In this document: positions 1 to 9,158 of the stretch, in pieces
Layout of the letters: the number at the start of each line of letters is the position of its first letter
How positions within the stretch are numbered: position 1 is the stretch's first letter
From: Chloroflexota bacterium
Lineage (GTDB): Bacteria; Chloroflexota; Anaerolineae; J036; Brachytrichaceae
Length of the DNA: 64,000 nt
Assembly (NCBI GenBank): GCA_025354985.1
Contig: JANXLU010000049.1
Coordinates: 62,001-126,000 of the forward strand
Reading direction: 5' to 3'
Position numbers and translations under genes: made by a program
The notes under the pieces: model-generated
Database searches by the model: none
What the model was told of the DNA's origin: nothing
Seen by the model: only the letters and a program-made list of their open reading frames with translations

Positions 1-1
1 T

Positions 2-622
2 AATGCATTAACAGGCACATCCGGCGAAACGGCGGCCACACTGGTGATGGGTGCGCCGCCAATGCAGAGCGCGACGCGACCGCCAGGGACGGCACCGGGA
101 CAGGCGGTGAGCCCGGCACTGAGGAAACGATCGGGATTGCCGGTAGGGGCGATCGTGGCGGCCGTGGTGTTGATATTGGCGGGGACGGCGGCCGCCACCT
201 ATTTCCTCATCGGAGGGCGCCTGCCCAGACCCGGCGCAACCACCACCGCGCCAACGACCGTGGGCGGTATCACGCGGGCGACGGTCACGGCCTTCCCGAC
301 GGCGGAGGGCACGCCCCTGTTGCTCTCGCCAAAGCCCGATACGGTATTTGATAATTTCCCGCGAAACACCACCTTTGACTGGCGGGCCGTGCCGGGTGCT
401 TCAAGATATGTGGTGGAGATTGATTGCATGGGCTGCAAGGAAGCCGGCAAATGGAACAGCGACCTCTCGCCTTCTCAGTCGGTCACGCGCACGACAACCG
501 TATCAAAACTCGATTTTGTGTTTTTTGGCGCGCAACCCGGGCGCTGGCGAGTTTGGGCAATGCTCGATGGCGGGCGGGCGGGACCGCGGTCGGATTGGTC
601 GACTTTTTCGTATACGCGTTAG
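2..622 (+). CDS. C-terminal part of a single-pass membrane protein (5' end outside window)
   Basis: The reading frame is open from the left edge, so the true start lies upstream; a GTG at 44 is the first in-window start candidate but is probably internal. The visible 206 residues hold a polar Thr/Ala/Pro stretch, one membrane segment at about residues 46-72 and a Thr-rich linker. An extracellular beta-sandwich-like domain follows, with the motifs TTFDWRAVPGA and GRWRVWA. A polar juxtamembrane region followed by one helix and an extracellular domain is common at the C-terminus of bacterial Ser/Thr receptor kinases. No kinase motif lies in the window, so that identity is inference. It converges on the next gene, with 19 bp between the stops. 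Confidence 0.6.
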   Translation, partial: NALTGTSGETAATLVMGAPPMQSATRPPGTAPGQAVSPALRKRSGLPVGAIVAAVVLILAGTAAATYFLIGGRLPRPGATTTAPTTVGGITRATVTAFPTAEGTPLLLSPKPDTVFDNFPRNTTFDWRAVPGASRYVVEIDCMGCKEAGKWNSDLSPSQSVTRTTTVSKLDFVFFGAQPGRWRVWAMLDGGRAGPRSDWSTFSYTR

Positions 623-641
623 GCAAATTAATTGGCCAAAC

Positions 642-2054
642 CTACGCCGAGGCCGGCGGTATCTTCTCCGCGAGTTTGCGAGCCTCGTCCGCAATCAAGC
701 CGGCAACTGGATCGTCGCTGATGCTTACGGGTGTTCCGGCCACCAGCGCCTGACCCTCACCGGCAATTTGAATGTCTGATGGCACATGAGCGGCAACCAA
801 CTGCCCACCTTCAACCGCCATGCCCTCGGGCGCAATCAGGGGTTCATTGGCGGCAACCGCGGAGCCATCCGCGGGGACCAACCGACCGGCGGATATGGCC
901 ATACCTTCGGGCGCCACACCAGGCTCGGCATCTACCACCTGCCCACCCTGGATCATCTTGCCCTCGGGTGCAATTTGGATTTCTTCCCCTGCTGGTGGCG
1001 AACCGGCATCGGGCGTGGATTGCTCGCCATAGGACCCTGTGGCATGATCCGGCGCGCGAAAGTCGCGGCCCTCGGAAATCGGTGGCGCAGGTGGGAGCTC
1101 GGATTGGTTTTGAGAAACCTGTGCCGGGTGACTGACGGGCGAGGCAACGCCATGACCTGGATGCAGCGAAGTCGAGGCATCGGTACTGATTGGTTGCCCG
1201 GCCACGGAGGCATCCGGTGAGCCCGCCGCATGGCCGGCATTTGTGACTCCTGATGACCCGGGCGTTTGGTGCGGCGCATTGCCACCGGGCACAACCGCAG
1301 CTGCACCTTGCACAGGCTGCATCGCAGGTGATGGTGGTGTTCCAATGGTTGGCGTGGGTGACTGGCCCGACACTGGCGACGACCCGTCCAATGGGTGAGC
1401 CGCTGGCGTACTGGTGTGCCCGTCACCCGGGGCGCCCGGACCGGCATGTGCGACTGGTGTGGCGTCCGTCTGATGTGGATCAGTCTGTGTGGGCGCACCT
1501 GAACCCGGTTCGTGACCTACCGGTTGACCTACAGTCGGGCCGGTACTAGCAGGGTCACTTGGTGACCCGGAGTGCCCTGGCTGAGCCGGTGGATTGATGG
1601 ATCCAATGGATCCATCTGGAGATGTCGGACTGGTGCCGCCTGTGTGACCGACGCCGCCAACCGGCACGTCGTGTCCTGCCGGTGTGGGATCACCGGTATA
1701 AGTTTCACCAGGAACATGGCCACTCACATGGGGCGGCAGGTCGGCTGTGCCTGGTTCAGCAATAGTTCCAGGGCCGGTTTCGCTCGGAACGGTGTCCGTC
1801 GTTGTGGGTTCCACAGGGTCTGCACCGAGTTCGGTCCCGGTAAACACATTGCCAAACGCCTGAACAATATCCGACCAAAACACAATTAATAATGCGCCAA
1901 TACCTATGGCCGAAGCCACCCCAATACCGGAAGCCACGGTGAAATAACAATCACCAAGACCGCTGCAGTTATCGGCGCTGGCGATCTGCGGGAGGGCGCA
2001 CCAGGTGGCCGCACCACCAATGATTGCCGCACGGATTATTTTTGCCGGGATCAT
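642..2054 (-). CDS. Exported Pro/Gly/Ser/His-rich protein with C-terminal repeats
   Basis: Function not recognised. The start at 2054 is fixed by an excellent Shine-Dalgarno (AAAGGAGG, 7 bases before the ATG) and by an ATGA overlap with the upstream gene; an in-frame extension to 2165 would run back into that gene. The 470-residue product has a signal peptide (likely cut after the ASA at 25-27), a Cys pair (30/36) and a glycine-rich hydrophobic segment at about 39-60. About 270 low-complexity residues rich in Pro, Gly, Ser, Thr and His follow. The C-terminus carries four imperfect 20-30-residue repeats of the type IAPEGMAVEGGQLV. It probably is an envelope-anchored extended protein working with the two polytopic membrane proteins encoded just upstream. 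Confidence 0.75.
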   Translation of the reverse strand: MIPAKIIRAAIIGGAATWCALPQIASADNCSGLGDCYFTVASGIGVASAIGIGALLIVFWSDIVQAFGNVFTGTELGADPVEPTTTDTVPSETGPGTIAEPGTADLPPHVSGHVPGETYTGDPTPAGHDVPVGGVGHTGGTSPTSPDGSIGSINPPAQPGHSGSPSDPASTGPTVGQPVGHEPGSGAPTQTDPHQTDATPVAHAGPGAPGDGHTSTPAAHPLDGSSPVSGQSPTPTIGTPPSPAMQPVQGAAAVVPGGNAPHQTPGSSGVTNAGHAAGSPDASVAGQPISTDASTSLHPGHGVASPVSHPAQVSQNQSELPPAPPISEGRDFRAPDHATGSYGEQSTPDAGSPPAGEEIQIAPEGKMIQGGQVVDAEPGVAPEGMAISAGRLVPADGSAVAANEPLIAPEGMAVEGGQLVAAHVPSDIQIAGEGQALVAGTPVSISDDPVAGLIADEARKLAEKIPPASA

Positions 2055-3190
2055 GCGATCACCTCCTTTCGTGGCTGCGTGCCACCGGGCAGCAACAACG
2101 AAAACACGATCATGGATGATGCTGCAGTCATCAGCACCGGGAGAAAGGTACTGCCACCCCCCCAATAGGCCGGAATAACCTGGGAAGCGACCAGGTAACT
2201 AACAAGCGCTCCCGCCACGATACGAAGAATGATCGGAACGCGGTTTATGAATTGAACAAACGCCCGGGCCTGCGTCGCAATGACGCCACGCAGAAGCTGC
2301 GCCCCCAACAGCAGAATAAAAAATGAAATGGCTTCAAACCAGGTTTGTATGATGCCCGACATCATGAAGGTCGCAAAGAGCGCTCGGATGATGGCTGGAA
2401 ACCAGAACGGCAGCCTCATTGGAACGGGCAATCGACGCGCCTGCAATGACCGCGCCACCGCAACGCGATTGGCCTGCACTGCGCGCTGCGCGGCCGGCAA
2501 GCTTTCAAGTATTGCGCGGGCGACGCCGAGCAGAAATCCAAGCGCAACAAGCCACAAGCCCTCCTGCTGCAGGGGGCGCATGGCATCAACCGGAGGAGTG
2601 CCTTCAACCCACGTAAACACGGGTCGAATCAAGGTGGGTGTGGCTTGAACCCAAACCCACACGAGCGCGGCTTGCAGCAAACCCTGTACGACAGCGGTAA
2701 CGATGGTTGAGACGGGGGCTTCCAGCTTTAGACCGCCCACCAACTGCTGACGCAAACCCCTGCTGACCAGCGGTACCAGGCATACCAGCTTTGCAAGCAA
2801 TACGTAAACGATAACGAGCGACAAACGCACCACCACAACCCCGGTAAAAATGCTCGAATCGTAGGGATGACTATGGCCAAACAGAAGGAAGTCACCAAGC
2901 ACATATCCGACCAGAAGCCATAGCCCCAACCCGGCGCCAAGCCCGCTCGCAAGCACAAACAGAGCCATCACACCAATGGTTTGCGTGTAAACAATGCCGT
3001 CGGAAAAGTGCAGCCAACCCGTTAAGAAACCAAACACAAGACACAGCACCGGCGCCACGGTTGCCGCCAGCGGCCAGGCACGCAGGTAGGCGCCATCCGT
3101 CGAAATTGTGGAAAATAATCGAGACACCCGGGCCAGTGCACCGGGGATGCGCACCCACCAAACTTGTTCAAATGTCTGAAGATTTTGCAT
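2051..3190 (-). CDS. Polytopic membrane protein of unknown function
   Basis: 379 residues with about seven to eight hydrophobic helices spread over the length, and a basic loop in the middle (around RAVQANRVAVARSLQARR). No catalytic motif was seen and the family was not recognised. The start at 3190 (MQNLQ) is preceded by GGAGGG 11 bases upstream; an in-frame ATG at 3217 is possible but would place that GGAGGG inside the gene. It overlaps the 3' end of the upstream membrane-protein gene by 23 bp and shares an ATGA with the downstream exported repeat protein, so the three genes form one translationally coupled operon. The likely role is as part of a cell-envelope assembly or export unit, which is inference from context only. 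Confidence 0.7.
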   Translation of the reverse strand: MQNLQTFEQVWWVRIPGALARVSRLFSTISTDGAYLRAWPLAATVAPVLCLVFGFLTGWLHFSDGIVYTQTIGVMALFVLASGLGAGLGLWLLVGYVLGDFLLFGHSHPYDSSIFTGVVVVRLSLVIVYVLLAKLVCLVPLVSRGLRQQLVGGLKLEAPVSTIVTAVVQGLLQAALVWVWVQATPTLIRPVFTWVEGTPPVDAMRPLQQEGLWLVALGFLLGVARAILESLPAAQRAVQANRVAVARSLQARRLPVPMRLPFWFPAIIRALFATFMMSGIIQTWFEAISFFILLLGAQLLRGVIATQARAFVQFINRVPIILRIVAGALVSYLVASQVIPAYWGGGSTFLPVLMTAASSMIVFSLLLPGGTQPRKEVIA

Positions 3191-3815
3191 AAGAGTTGGT
3201 TCCCTCCGATGGATCACTAAACGAAAACCGTCGCGTTAGCAAACCAAGAACCACACCATACACCACGTGGCCAAATGCGGAGATGCGCACAAATTCATCA
3301 AGGGCTTTCAAGTTTATCCAGGTGGGATATAGCGTGACCATAAATAGCTCAAGAACAAGCGCCCAAACCAACCCGGTGAGAATGCGCGGTCTGCGGGAAA
3401 AGAGTGCGTATGCGATTCCAAATCCAACCCCGTTGATAACATGATAGATCGAGCCGGCAAACAGGCGTGTGTTAAATCCGGCATCGGCACCCAGCAGCAA
3501 TCCCCCGAATGCGGGCAGCGCCTCAAACGGCCAGACCGGGCTCTCAAACACTGTAACCAGGATGAAGCGGGATAAATCATACGCCGCGGTGGCGGCAATT
3601 CCGGCGATCAGACCGGCACGCGCGCGCCGCAGTATGGTTGCGCGTTGAACGGTAGTGGCACTCCTCCAAACCGCGGCGATCACGGCCAGCCCAAGCACCG
3701 CAACCAGCCCGAACCCAATCCAAATAGAGATGCGCGCGATCAAAAACCCAAGGAGCCCGGCGCCCGTGGCCAGCGGCAGTAGCGCAATCAATCGGAGCCG
3801 ATGAGAGGGATTCAT
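3168..3815 (-). CDS. Multi-pass membrane protein of unknown function
   Basis: 215 residues with roughly six hydrophobic segments: two near the N-terminus (about 9-50), one around 68-90, a pair around 120-160 and one near 180-195. A basic cytoplasmic loop (RRARAG) lies near residue 65. The short helices rich in Gly, and the pattern YDLSRF then YHVINGVGFG, recall small integral proteins of the YagU/DUF1440 kind, but the match is weak and no function is claimed. It is the first gene of a three-gene minus-strand operon, overlapping the next gene by 23 bp. The 69 bp upstream separates it from the metalloprotease gene. Confidence 0.65.
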   Translation of the reverse strand: MNPSHRLRLIALLPLATGAGLLGFLIARISIWIGFGLVAVLGLAVIAAVWRSATTVQRATILRRARAGLIAGIAATAAYDLSRFILVTVFESPVWPFEALPAFGGLLLGADAGFNTRLFAGSIYHVINGVGFGIAYALFSRRPRILTGLVWALVLELFMVTLYPTWINLKALDEFVRISAFGHVVYGVVLGLLTRRFSFSDPSEGTNSYAKSSDI

Positions 3816-3884
3816 GCTGCAACGCTGCGGTCTTGATCAGATTGCCGGATTGAATTGGTGGCAGTCGATCTTGTCCGACTTTCG

Positions 3885-5978
3885 CTATTTAATTTTTATC
3901 TCGTAATTCGCCTGCTCGGTGGTTACCAAGGTGGTTGGTGAGACGGCGATCACGGCGCCCTTGTACCCCGCGCCCAAAGGAATCGCCAGCGTGCCCGTGT
4001 TGTTGCCATCCAGCGTCATGCGCTTTACTTCACGTGTGTTGTCATCCTTGGTAAAGATCACCTGGACGGACCACGTCTGAGGCAGAACGTTGTTGCTGCG
4101 CACAAAGCCTTCCGCCTTCCAACCATTAACCGTGTTCACGCCATCCTTGAACTTGATCTCGGGTATCTCAATATTGTCGACCGCCAAGCCCTCGCGATGC
4201 ACCGCGGCATCGGAGACGACCTCAAATCGAAGTTGAATCTTTTTGCCGGCATAGGCGCTCAAGTCTGCCGTCTCATCCTTCCACACAGGGTCGTTGCCCT
4301 TGCCACCGCTGCTGCCGGTGTATCCGCAACCCAGGTTGCTTTTGTTTGGATCTTCCTTGGTGCAACTGGATGACTTTAATGTGACCCATGTGCCGCCGCC
4401 ATCAGCGCTGACGCTGGCATAGGCATAGTCATAGTCTTCTTCGACGCGCCATAGCGCGCGATATTTCAAGGTGGCCTTGGTGACCCCGGTCAAATCGAAC
4501 TCCCGGCTAAGCCGCGGATCACTCTCATCACCGCGACCGCTATACCAAAATATTCCGTCGGAGTCGGTGTCGGGTAACAACGCCGCCTGGGCGGCACCGG
4601 TGAATTCCACGTTTAGCGCTTTGTTGCTGCGCAAATCTATGTAATGGGTTCCAAACTGATTCAACACATCACGCTTGGTGTATGGATAGTTTGCGGCATT
4701 AAGACGCGCGCGCAGGGTGAAGGGTGGCGCGTTGGTTGCGCTGTAATTCCATCGGTTGGGCGCCCCGCCGCCGGCTTGCTTACCGTTGTAATTTGCCGCG
4801 ACCCAATCGGCAAAGAGCTCGGGAAATGTATAGGCCTTGCCGGTATCCGGGTTTACGGAGCCCGTAGCCGCGAGCGCGCGCATAAATCCCGCCGTACTGC
4901 GATCGGTTTCACGGGCAAGTTTCTTTGTGTTTGCCTCACCAAATCGATCCAAAATGTAGCTCCACCAAAGATACGCCGCGCCATAGTGCTTGCTATTGCC
5001 ACCCGCGCTGCTCTCCTCCCAAACCGTAAGTTGCGTTTCCGGCTGGCTGGCAAAGGTCGTGGCACTACTCAGCGGGTCATCGGCGAAGCCATTTAGTCGC
5101 TCGGCCAGTTGGGCGGCGCCTTCTTCGAGCCACAGGTCGGTCGAATGATTGTTGTTGTGCGAGATCATGTGTTGGAACTCGTGGGCCAGCGTGCTGAAGT
5201 AGCTCGTGGATGCCGGGTCTGCGCCGTTGTAGTTTGGCGCGGCGTGCATCAAAAACAGCTCCGCCTCATTGCTGTCGTCGCGGACTGATTTCGGGAAACC
5301 ATCCGGCGAGGAGAAATATCCTCCGACGCTTTTGCCGACGCCAGATGCATGCAGAATATACACATGCGGATCACAATCCACGCCTGGATTAGCTTCGCTG
5401 CCAAAAAAAGCACGGTTGGTTGGAGCAATGCTGGCGGTAAACCGATCCATGGCCTTTTGCAGCTTGGCCTGGTCGATGCGCAGGGCATCAGGCGTGGTCT
5501 CCACCCAGGCATAGGCATCCTTGGTTTTAACCTTTAGCTCCGCTGTAATTTTGAACAAGGTATTGGTGTCACTATTGCTGAGCGTAAATTCGCGACGGTC
5601 ACCCACGTTATATTCCGGTCTGCGGACGGCACACTCAACCGTCGTGCCTGCGGGAACGCCCTTGAACCGTACGGCGATGTCGACCAAATCTTGCTTGGGC
5701 AAGGCGTCGGCAAATATTGTTTCGGGTGCGGATGGCGCATCCGCCCCGGCGGGTAACGGCGGTCGGGTGGCCTCGATGGAGGGCGTGCTACGGGCCGTCC
5801 CCACTGGTGTTGACCCGCCTCGTGGCTCGGCAGTTGAGACCGCTTCCGCCGTCGCATCCGTCTGATTGGCAAATTGCGTCAAAAAGTAACCGGCGCCGCC
5901 AACGGCGCCAATCGCGAGACACAAACACGCAACCACCCCACAGCCAATAATGACGAGCCAATTTCGATTGTTGTTCAT
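3885..5978 (-). CDS. Membrane-anchored zinc metalloprotease with C-terminal InhA-like jelly-roll domain
   Basis: 697 residues. A hydrophobic segment at about 8-36 acts as signal anchor and is followed by a Thr/Pro-rich linker to about residue 85. The catalytic region contains HEFQH (266-270), the gluzincin HExxH zinc motif. About 15 residues later WLEEGAAQ (283-290) supplies the third ligand Glu, which is the spacing seen in hyicolysin/M30-like peptidases. The C-terminal part (about 465-625) has SREFDLTGVTKATLKYRAL and repeated aromatic beta-strands ending in VDNIEI, like the MAM-type module of immune inhibitor A (M6) peptidases. It should act outside the cell on proteins. Its start overlaps the upstream gene stop as ATGA, so the two are coupled. 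The exact peptidase family is uncertain. Confidence 0.85.
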   Translation of the reverse strand: MNNNRNWLVIIGCGVVACLCLAIGAVGGAGYFLTQFANQTDATAEAVSTAEPRGGSTPVGTARSTPSIEATRPPLPAGADAPSAPETIFADALPKQDLVDIAVRFKGVPAGTTVECAVRRPEYNVGDRREFTLSNSDTNTLFKITAELKVKTKDAYAWVETTPDALRIDQAKLQKAMDRFTASIAPTNRAFFGSEANPGVDCDPHVYILHASGVGKSVGGYFSSPDGFPKSVRDDSNEAELFLMHAAPNYNGADPASTSYFSTLAHEFQHMISHNNNHSTDLWLEEGAAQLAERLNGFADDPLSSATTFASQPETQLTVWEESSAGGNSKHYGAAYLWWSYILDRFGEANTKKLARETDRSTAGFMRALAATGSVNPDTGKAYTFPELFADWVAANYNGKQAGGGAPNRWNYSATNAPPFTLRARLNAANYPYTKRDVLNQFGTHYIDLRSNKALNVEFTGAAQAALLPDTDSDGIFWYSGRGDESDPRLSREFDLTGVTKATLKYRALWRVEEDYDYAYASVSADGGGTWVTLKSSSCTKEDPNKSNLGCGYTGSSGGKGNDPVWKDETADLSAYAGKKIQLRFEVVSDAAVHREGLAVDNIEIPEIKFKDGVNTVNGWKAEGFVRSNNVLPQTWSVQVIFTKDDNTREVKRMTLDGNNTGTLAIPLGAGYKGAVIAVSPTTLVTTEQANYEIKIK

Positions 5979-7417
5979 TGCATTGATGAGCCGGATTCAC
6001 GACCGCGCCCGGTGCGCGTGCTTGTGACAGCGGCAATTGTTATTTGATCCGTGTGAATCCAACTTTGTTCGGAGCTCCCGGGAATGGCAACTTTAATCCA
6101 GTCCTCGCCCGCGCCCTTTGAGAACATGCTGAGCTTTTGCCCGGCAAAAACGCGACCGGTCTCGGTGGCCTCAAAGTTCGCCTCTTTGCGCAGCACCGCG
6201 GTTCCGTGAGTGACTGTAACCTCACCCAGCACCGGATTGGTGGCTGGTGCCGCCTGCACAATGGTGCCCGACACTACCGGCGCGGCCTCCACAGCCTCCA
6301 CGGGCTCTGCGGGGGGTACGTAGGCAATTCCGGCGCTTATCGCACCCAACGTGGCCAGGGTCATAATGATCCGCATATCCTCACCGGCCGTGCTCAGATG
6401 GAACTGAGGCGCGGGTTCATTGGCCAGCCCGCCATTGGGAAGGTCGTGTACGCCCAGTGCAAAATCAATAACGGGAATGCCATATTGCGCGCCCAAACCG
6501 CGAATCGTATTATTTATGGCATCAGCCGGCGCGCCACCTTGAATGTGCTCCAGCTGATCGGCCTTGGTCATCAGCACCGGAAGCACGCCGCCGGCGATGG
6601 CGTTTTCGATGATCGGGCGATACCGACTTTCAATTCCCTGCCAGGCAAACTGGTCACCTGTTCCAAGCGCCATAATCATGATGCTGGCGCGGCTAAGCCG
6701 CAACTCACACGGCAACGGTGCTTCGCCGTTGCACAATGCCGGGTTGGCCCACGCCGGATCCAATGCACTGCTGGTATTAAAGCTACCGGCAGTGGCAAGC
6801 GACGCGCGGCCCCATGAGCGGCCAAATCTCCCGGCGGCATATTGCAGTGACGGGTATGCGCCAAGGTTAAAACTGCCAGTCGCAACGCGACCGAAGTAAA
6901 CGGGCGATTCACTATTACAGTCACCAATGACGCTTACGATCCCCAGATCACGCCCTTGTTCTGCGGCGTTCGCATAGATCCGTCTCGCCTTTGCGCTGAT
7001 CACAGGCAGACCCTGGGGTCGGGTGGTTAACACGGCATCTGTCGCGCGAAAATCATCCAGATAGGGCAGCTTTTGCAAATCACCACGCCACACGACATCA
7101 CCGCCAAACACCCATACTTTGCTGGCACCATCGCTGACCAGCAGAAAACCGTTCTTCTTGTCACGCCCAACGCCAAAAAAGCATTGCCCGCGTAAAAGGC
7201 GTGTGGACGTCGGCGCCTTGCCATCCGGCGCGCTGCGTCCATAGACGCTGTCCTTCCACACGAAGACTTGGGCTGGTTCGTTGCCAAGCGCGGGGCAACC
7301 ATCAAAATCAGCCCGTGCCGGGCTTGCATTCGCCAGCGACGACGGTGCCAAAATCACACCAAGCGCGATGGACAAGACACTTAGCGTGCGAATAAATGTT
7401 CTGGTCATGACTTCCAT
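5975..7417 (-). CDS. Secreted SGNH-hydrolase-like protein with C-terminal bacterial SH3 domain
   Basis: 480 residues from the ATG at 7417 (an ATG at 7408 is also possible). A signal peptide of about 35 residues ends near SLANASPA. The central region (about 145-375) has the arrangement of an SGNH hydrolase: a first block VIGDCNSE, a middle block IMALGTGDQF, and a last block FHLSTAGEDM supplying a His. The expected GDS serine appears as GDC and the usual last-block Asp is not seen, so the domain may be inactive or use an unusual nucleophile. The last 90 residues resemble a bacterial SH3 domain (TVTHGTAVLRKEAN, then WIKVA). It is coupled to the downstream metalloprotease by an ATGA overlap and likely sits at the cell envelope. 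Confidence 0.7.
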   Translation of the reverse strand: MEVMTRTFIRTLSVLSIALGVILAPSSLANASPARADFDGCPALGNEPAQVFVWKDSVYGRSAPDGKAPTSTRLLRGQCFFGVGRDKKNGFLLVSDGASKVWVFGGDVVWRGDLQKLPYLDDFRATDAVLTTRPQGLPVISAKARRIYANAAEQGRDLGIVSVIGDCNSESPVYFGRVATGSFNLGAYPSLQYAAGRFGRSWGRASLATAGSFNTSSALDPAWANPALCNGEAPLPCELRLSRASIMIMALGTGDQFAWQGIESRYRPIIENAIAGGVLPVLMTKADQLEHIQGGAPADAINNTIRGLGAQYGIPVIDFALGVHDLPNGGLANEPAPQFHLSTAGEDMRIIMTLATLGAISAGIAYVPPAEPVEAVEAAPVVSGTIVQAAPATNPVLGEVTVTHGTAVLRKEANFEATETGRVFAGQKLSMFSKGAGEDWIKVAIPGSSEQSWIHTDQITIAAVTSTRTGRGRESGSSMQ

Positions 7418-7498
7418 TAACCCCGTACCAAGACTATCATGCCCGGAACGCCACCATCGCAACTAGCACGATGATCTTCGCGGGGACACGCTACGCGA

Positions 7499-7527
7499 TT
7501 GACACTGTCTGCATCGAATCTTCATAA
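7499..7527 (+). promoter_or_regulatory. Possible sigma-70 promoter of the DUF4405/two-component operon
   Basis: A perfect -35 hexamer TTGACA (7499-7504), a 17-bp spacer and a weak -10 TCATAA (7522-7527) lie about 70 bp before the ATG at 7596. It sits in the divergent region between the SGNH-like gene and the plus-strand operon. The -10 match is poor, so this is a candidate only. Confidence 0.35.
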
Positions 7528-7595
7528 CTTCCAAACAGACGCTGTATAGGCTTGCTTACATACGTCCGCAGGCGTTTTAGCGGACGGCGAACATT

Positions 7596-8123
7596 ATGAA
7601 TACTTCCAAAAGAACTTTATCCCCGACCAAGGTAAATTTGGTGCTTGATTGCACGCTATTTATGGCATATCTTATTGCCATGGCGCCGCGCTTTAGCGGC
7701 TTGCCCGTGCACGAATGGCTCGGTGTGGCTTTTGCGGCGGCCATCGTTACGCATTTATTGCTGCACTGGGATTGGATTATCAACACCACAAAACGAATTT
7801 TCAACGCGGCTTTGCATCAGAAACAACGGGTGAATTACTTGCTAAACCTGCTTCTCTTTATCGATGTGGTCCTCATCAGCTTGAGCGGCATCATGATTTC
7901 GCGCGCGGCATTACCGGCTCTGGGTCTGCAGGTTCAGGCCGCGTTTGCATGGCGCGGACTGCATACATTGTCTGCAAATGTGGCGCTGATCCTGTTGGGC
8001 ACACATATTGCGCTGCATTGGCAATGGATTGGCAATACGTTTAATCGATACGTGTTCGCACCAATTGAACTGCGCTTCAAGCCAATGCAACCGGCTCGAC
8101 CAACCACGGAGGCCAACTCGTGA
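7596..8123 (+). CDS. DUF4405-type four-helix membrane protein
   Basis: 175 residues with four predicted helices (about 14-30, 42-60, 82-98 and 116-138). Histidines sit in helix-edge positions typical of DUF4405 membrane proteins: HEWLG, HLLLHWDW, RGLHTLSAN and HIALHWQW. The paired His residues could bind haem b, as proposed for related cytochrome-b-like membrane proteins; that is family inference. It opens an operon in which the next gene starts inside its stop (GTGA), followed by a small membrane protein, a response regulator and a kinase. This suggests that the two-component system controls or senses a membrane redox function. Confidence 0.75.
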   Translation: MNTSKRTLSPTKVNLVLDCTLFMAYLIAMAPRFSGLPVHEWLGVAFAAAIVTHLLLHWDWIINTTKRIFNAALHQKQRVNYLLNLLLFIDVVLISLSGIMISRAALPALGLQVQAAFAWRGLHTLSANVALILLGTHIALHWQWIGNTFNRYVFAPIELRFKPMQPARPTTEANS

Positions 8124-8467
8124 AATACCTTGTTCGGATTGGCGTAATTCTAGCGACAGGGTTGTGTGCCGGTGCCCTGATGTTTGGCGTCGTCTCGATG
8201 ACGACCGGACAAAGCGGCGGAACGTTTCGAGAACCCCGTGCTGGCGCGGGCAATGCCGGGCAACGTGGCGGTCGGGAGAGCGGGGTCAATGGGTTTAGTG
8301 CGTTTGGCCTGGTTGAAGTGGTGGCAACGTTTGTCGAAATCTCGGTGATTGCCGCAGTTGGCGTGGTGCTTATCCGCGTTATCAAAAAGGGCGGCCTCTC
8401 CACTGACGTTACACTAGTACATGATCGAGAAATAAACGGGACGCAGCCTGTTCAACCTGGGCAATGA
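8120..8467 (+). CDS. Small two-helix membrane protein
   Basis: 115 residues starting with GTG in a GTGA overlap with the DUF4405 gene and ending in an ATGA overlap with the response regulator. It has an N-terminal hydrophobic segment (about 5-28), a Gly/Arg-rich loop (FREPRAGAGNAGQRGGRESG) and a second hydrophobic segment (about 64-88) followed by a polar tail. No conserved family was recognised. Coupling on both sides argues that it is a real gene and a partner of the DUF4405 protein or the sensor system. Confidence 0.7.
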   Translation: MKYLVRIGVILATGLCAGALMFGVVSMTTGQSGGTFREPRAGAGNAGQRGGRESGVNGFSAFGLVEVVATFVEISVIAAVGVVLIRVIKKGGLSTDVTLVHDREINGTQPVQPGQ

Positions 8468-9150
8468 CACAAACCATACTGATTGTTGACGACGAAGCGA
8501 ACCTTCGCGAGATGATACGGCTCTATCTGACGCAGGAGGGCTTCCGCGTGCTTGAAGCGCCAAATGGGCGCGAGGCATTGTTCATTGCCAGGCACGAGAA
8601 ACCAGATTTGATCCTGCTGGATTTGATGATGCCCGAGATGGGCGGCTATGAATTCATGCGATTGCACAGCAAAGAGGCGCACACGCCGGTGATTATGCTG
8701 ACCGCACGCGTGGAAGACCCGGACAAAATCGTTGGCCTGGAGCTTGGCGCCGATGACTATGTAACCAAGCCATTTAACGTGCACGAACTAATTGCGCGCG
8801 TGCGTGCCGTATTACGCCGTGCACAGCAGGGTGGCGCAACACCGATTGATGTGCTGCGCGTTGCAGACATCATGCTTGATCGCACGCGTGTATCTGTCCG
8901 GGTGGGGAACCAATCGGTGGAATTGACAAAGTCGGAATTTGAATTGCTGGCGACCTTTATGCAGTCTCCCGGCCAGGTTTTTTCCCGCCTGGATCTTCTT
9001 GATCGTGTTTCAGGCGAATCCTATGAAGGCTATGAGCGCACCATTGACGTGCATATACGCAACCTGCGCAGTAAGATCGAACCGGATTCGCGTCATCCGA
9101 TTTACATTGAAACCGTCTATGGGATGGGATATCGCTTTGCCTCGGCATAA
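8464..9150 (+). CDS. OmpR/PhoB-family response regulator
   Basis: 228 residues. The receiver domain (1-115) has the acidic pair DDEA near the N-terminus, the phospho-acceptor D53 in LLDLMMPEM, the switch Thr in MLTAR and the conserved Lys in YVTKPF. The C-terminal winged-helix DNA-binding domain (about 130-226) contains VELTKSEFELLATF, then RTIDVHIRNLRSKIE and YGMGYRF. The start overlaps the preceding stop as ATGA, and the histidine kinase begins 8 bp after its stop, so this is a standard paired system. Its targets are not visible; autoregulation through the promoter region before 7596 is plausible. Confidence 0.95.
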   Translation: MTQTILIVDDEANLREMIRLYLTQEGFRVLEAPNGREALFIARHEKPDLILLDLMMPEMGGYEFMRLHSKEAHTPVIMLTARVEDPDKIVGLELGADDYVTKPFNVHELIARVRAVLRRAQQGGATPIDVLRVADIMLDRTRVSVRVGNQSVELTKSEFELLATFMQSPGQVFSRLDLLDRVSGESYEGYERTIDVHIRNLRSKIEPDSRHPIYIETVYGMGYRFASA

Positions 9151-9158
9151 CCGTCATC

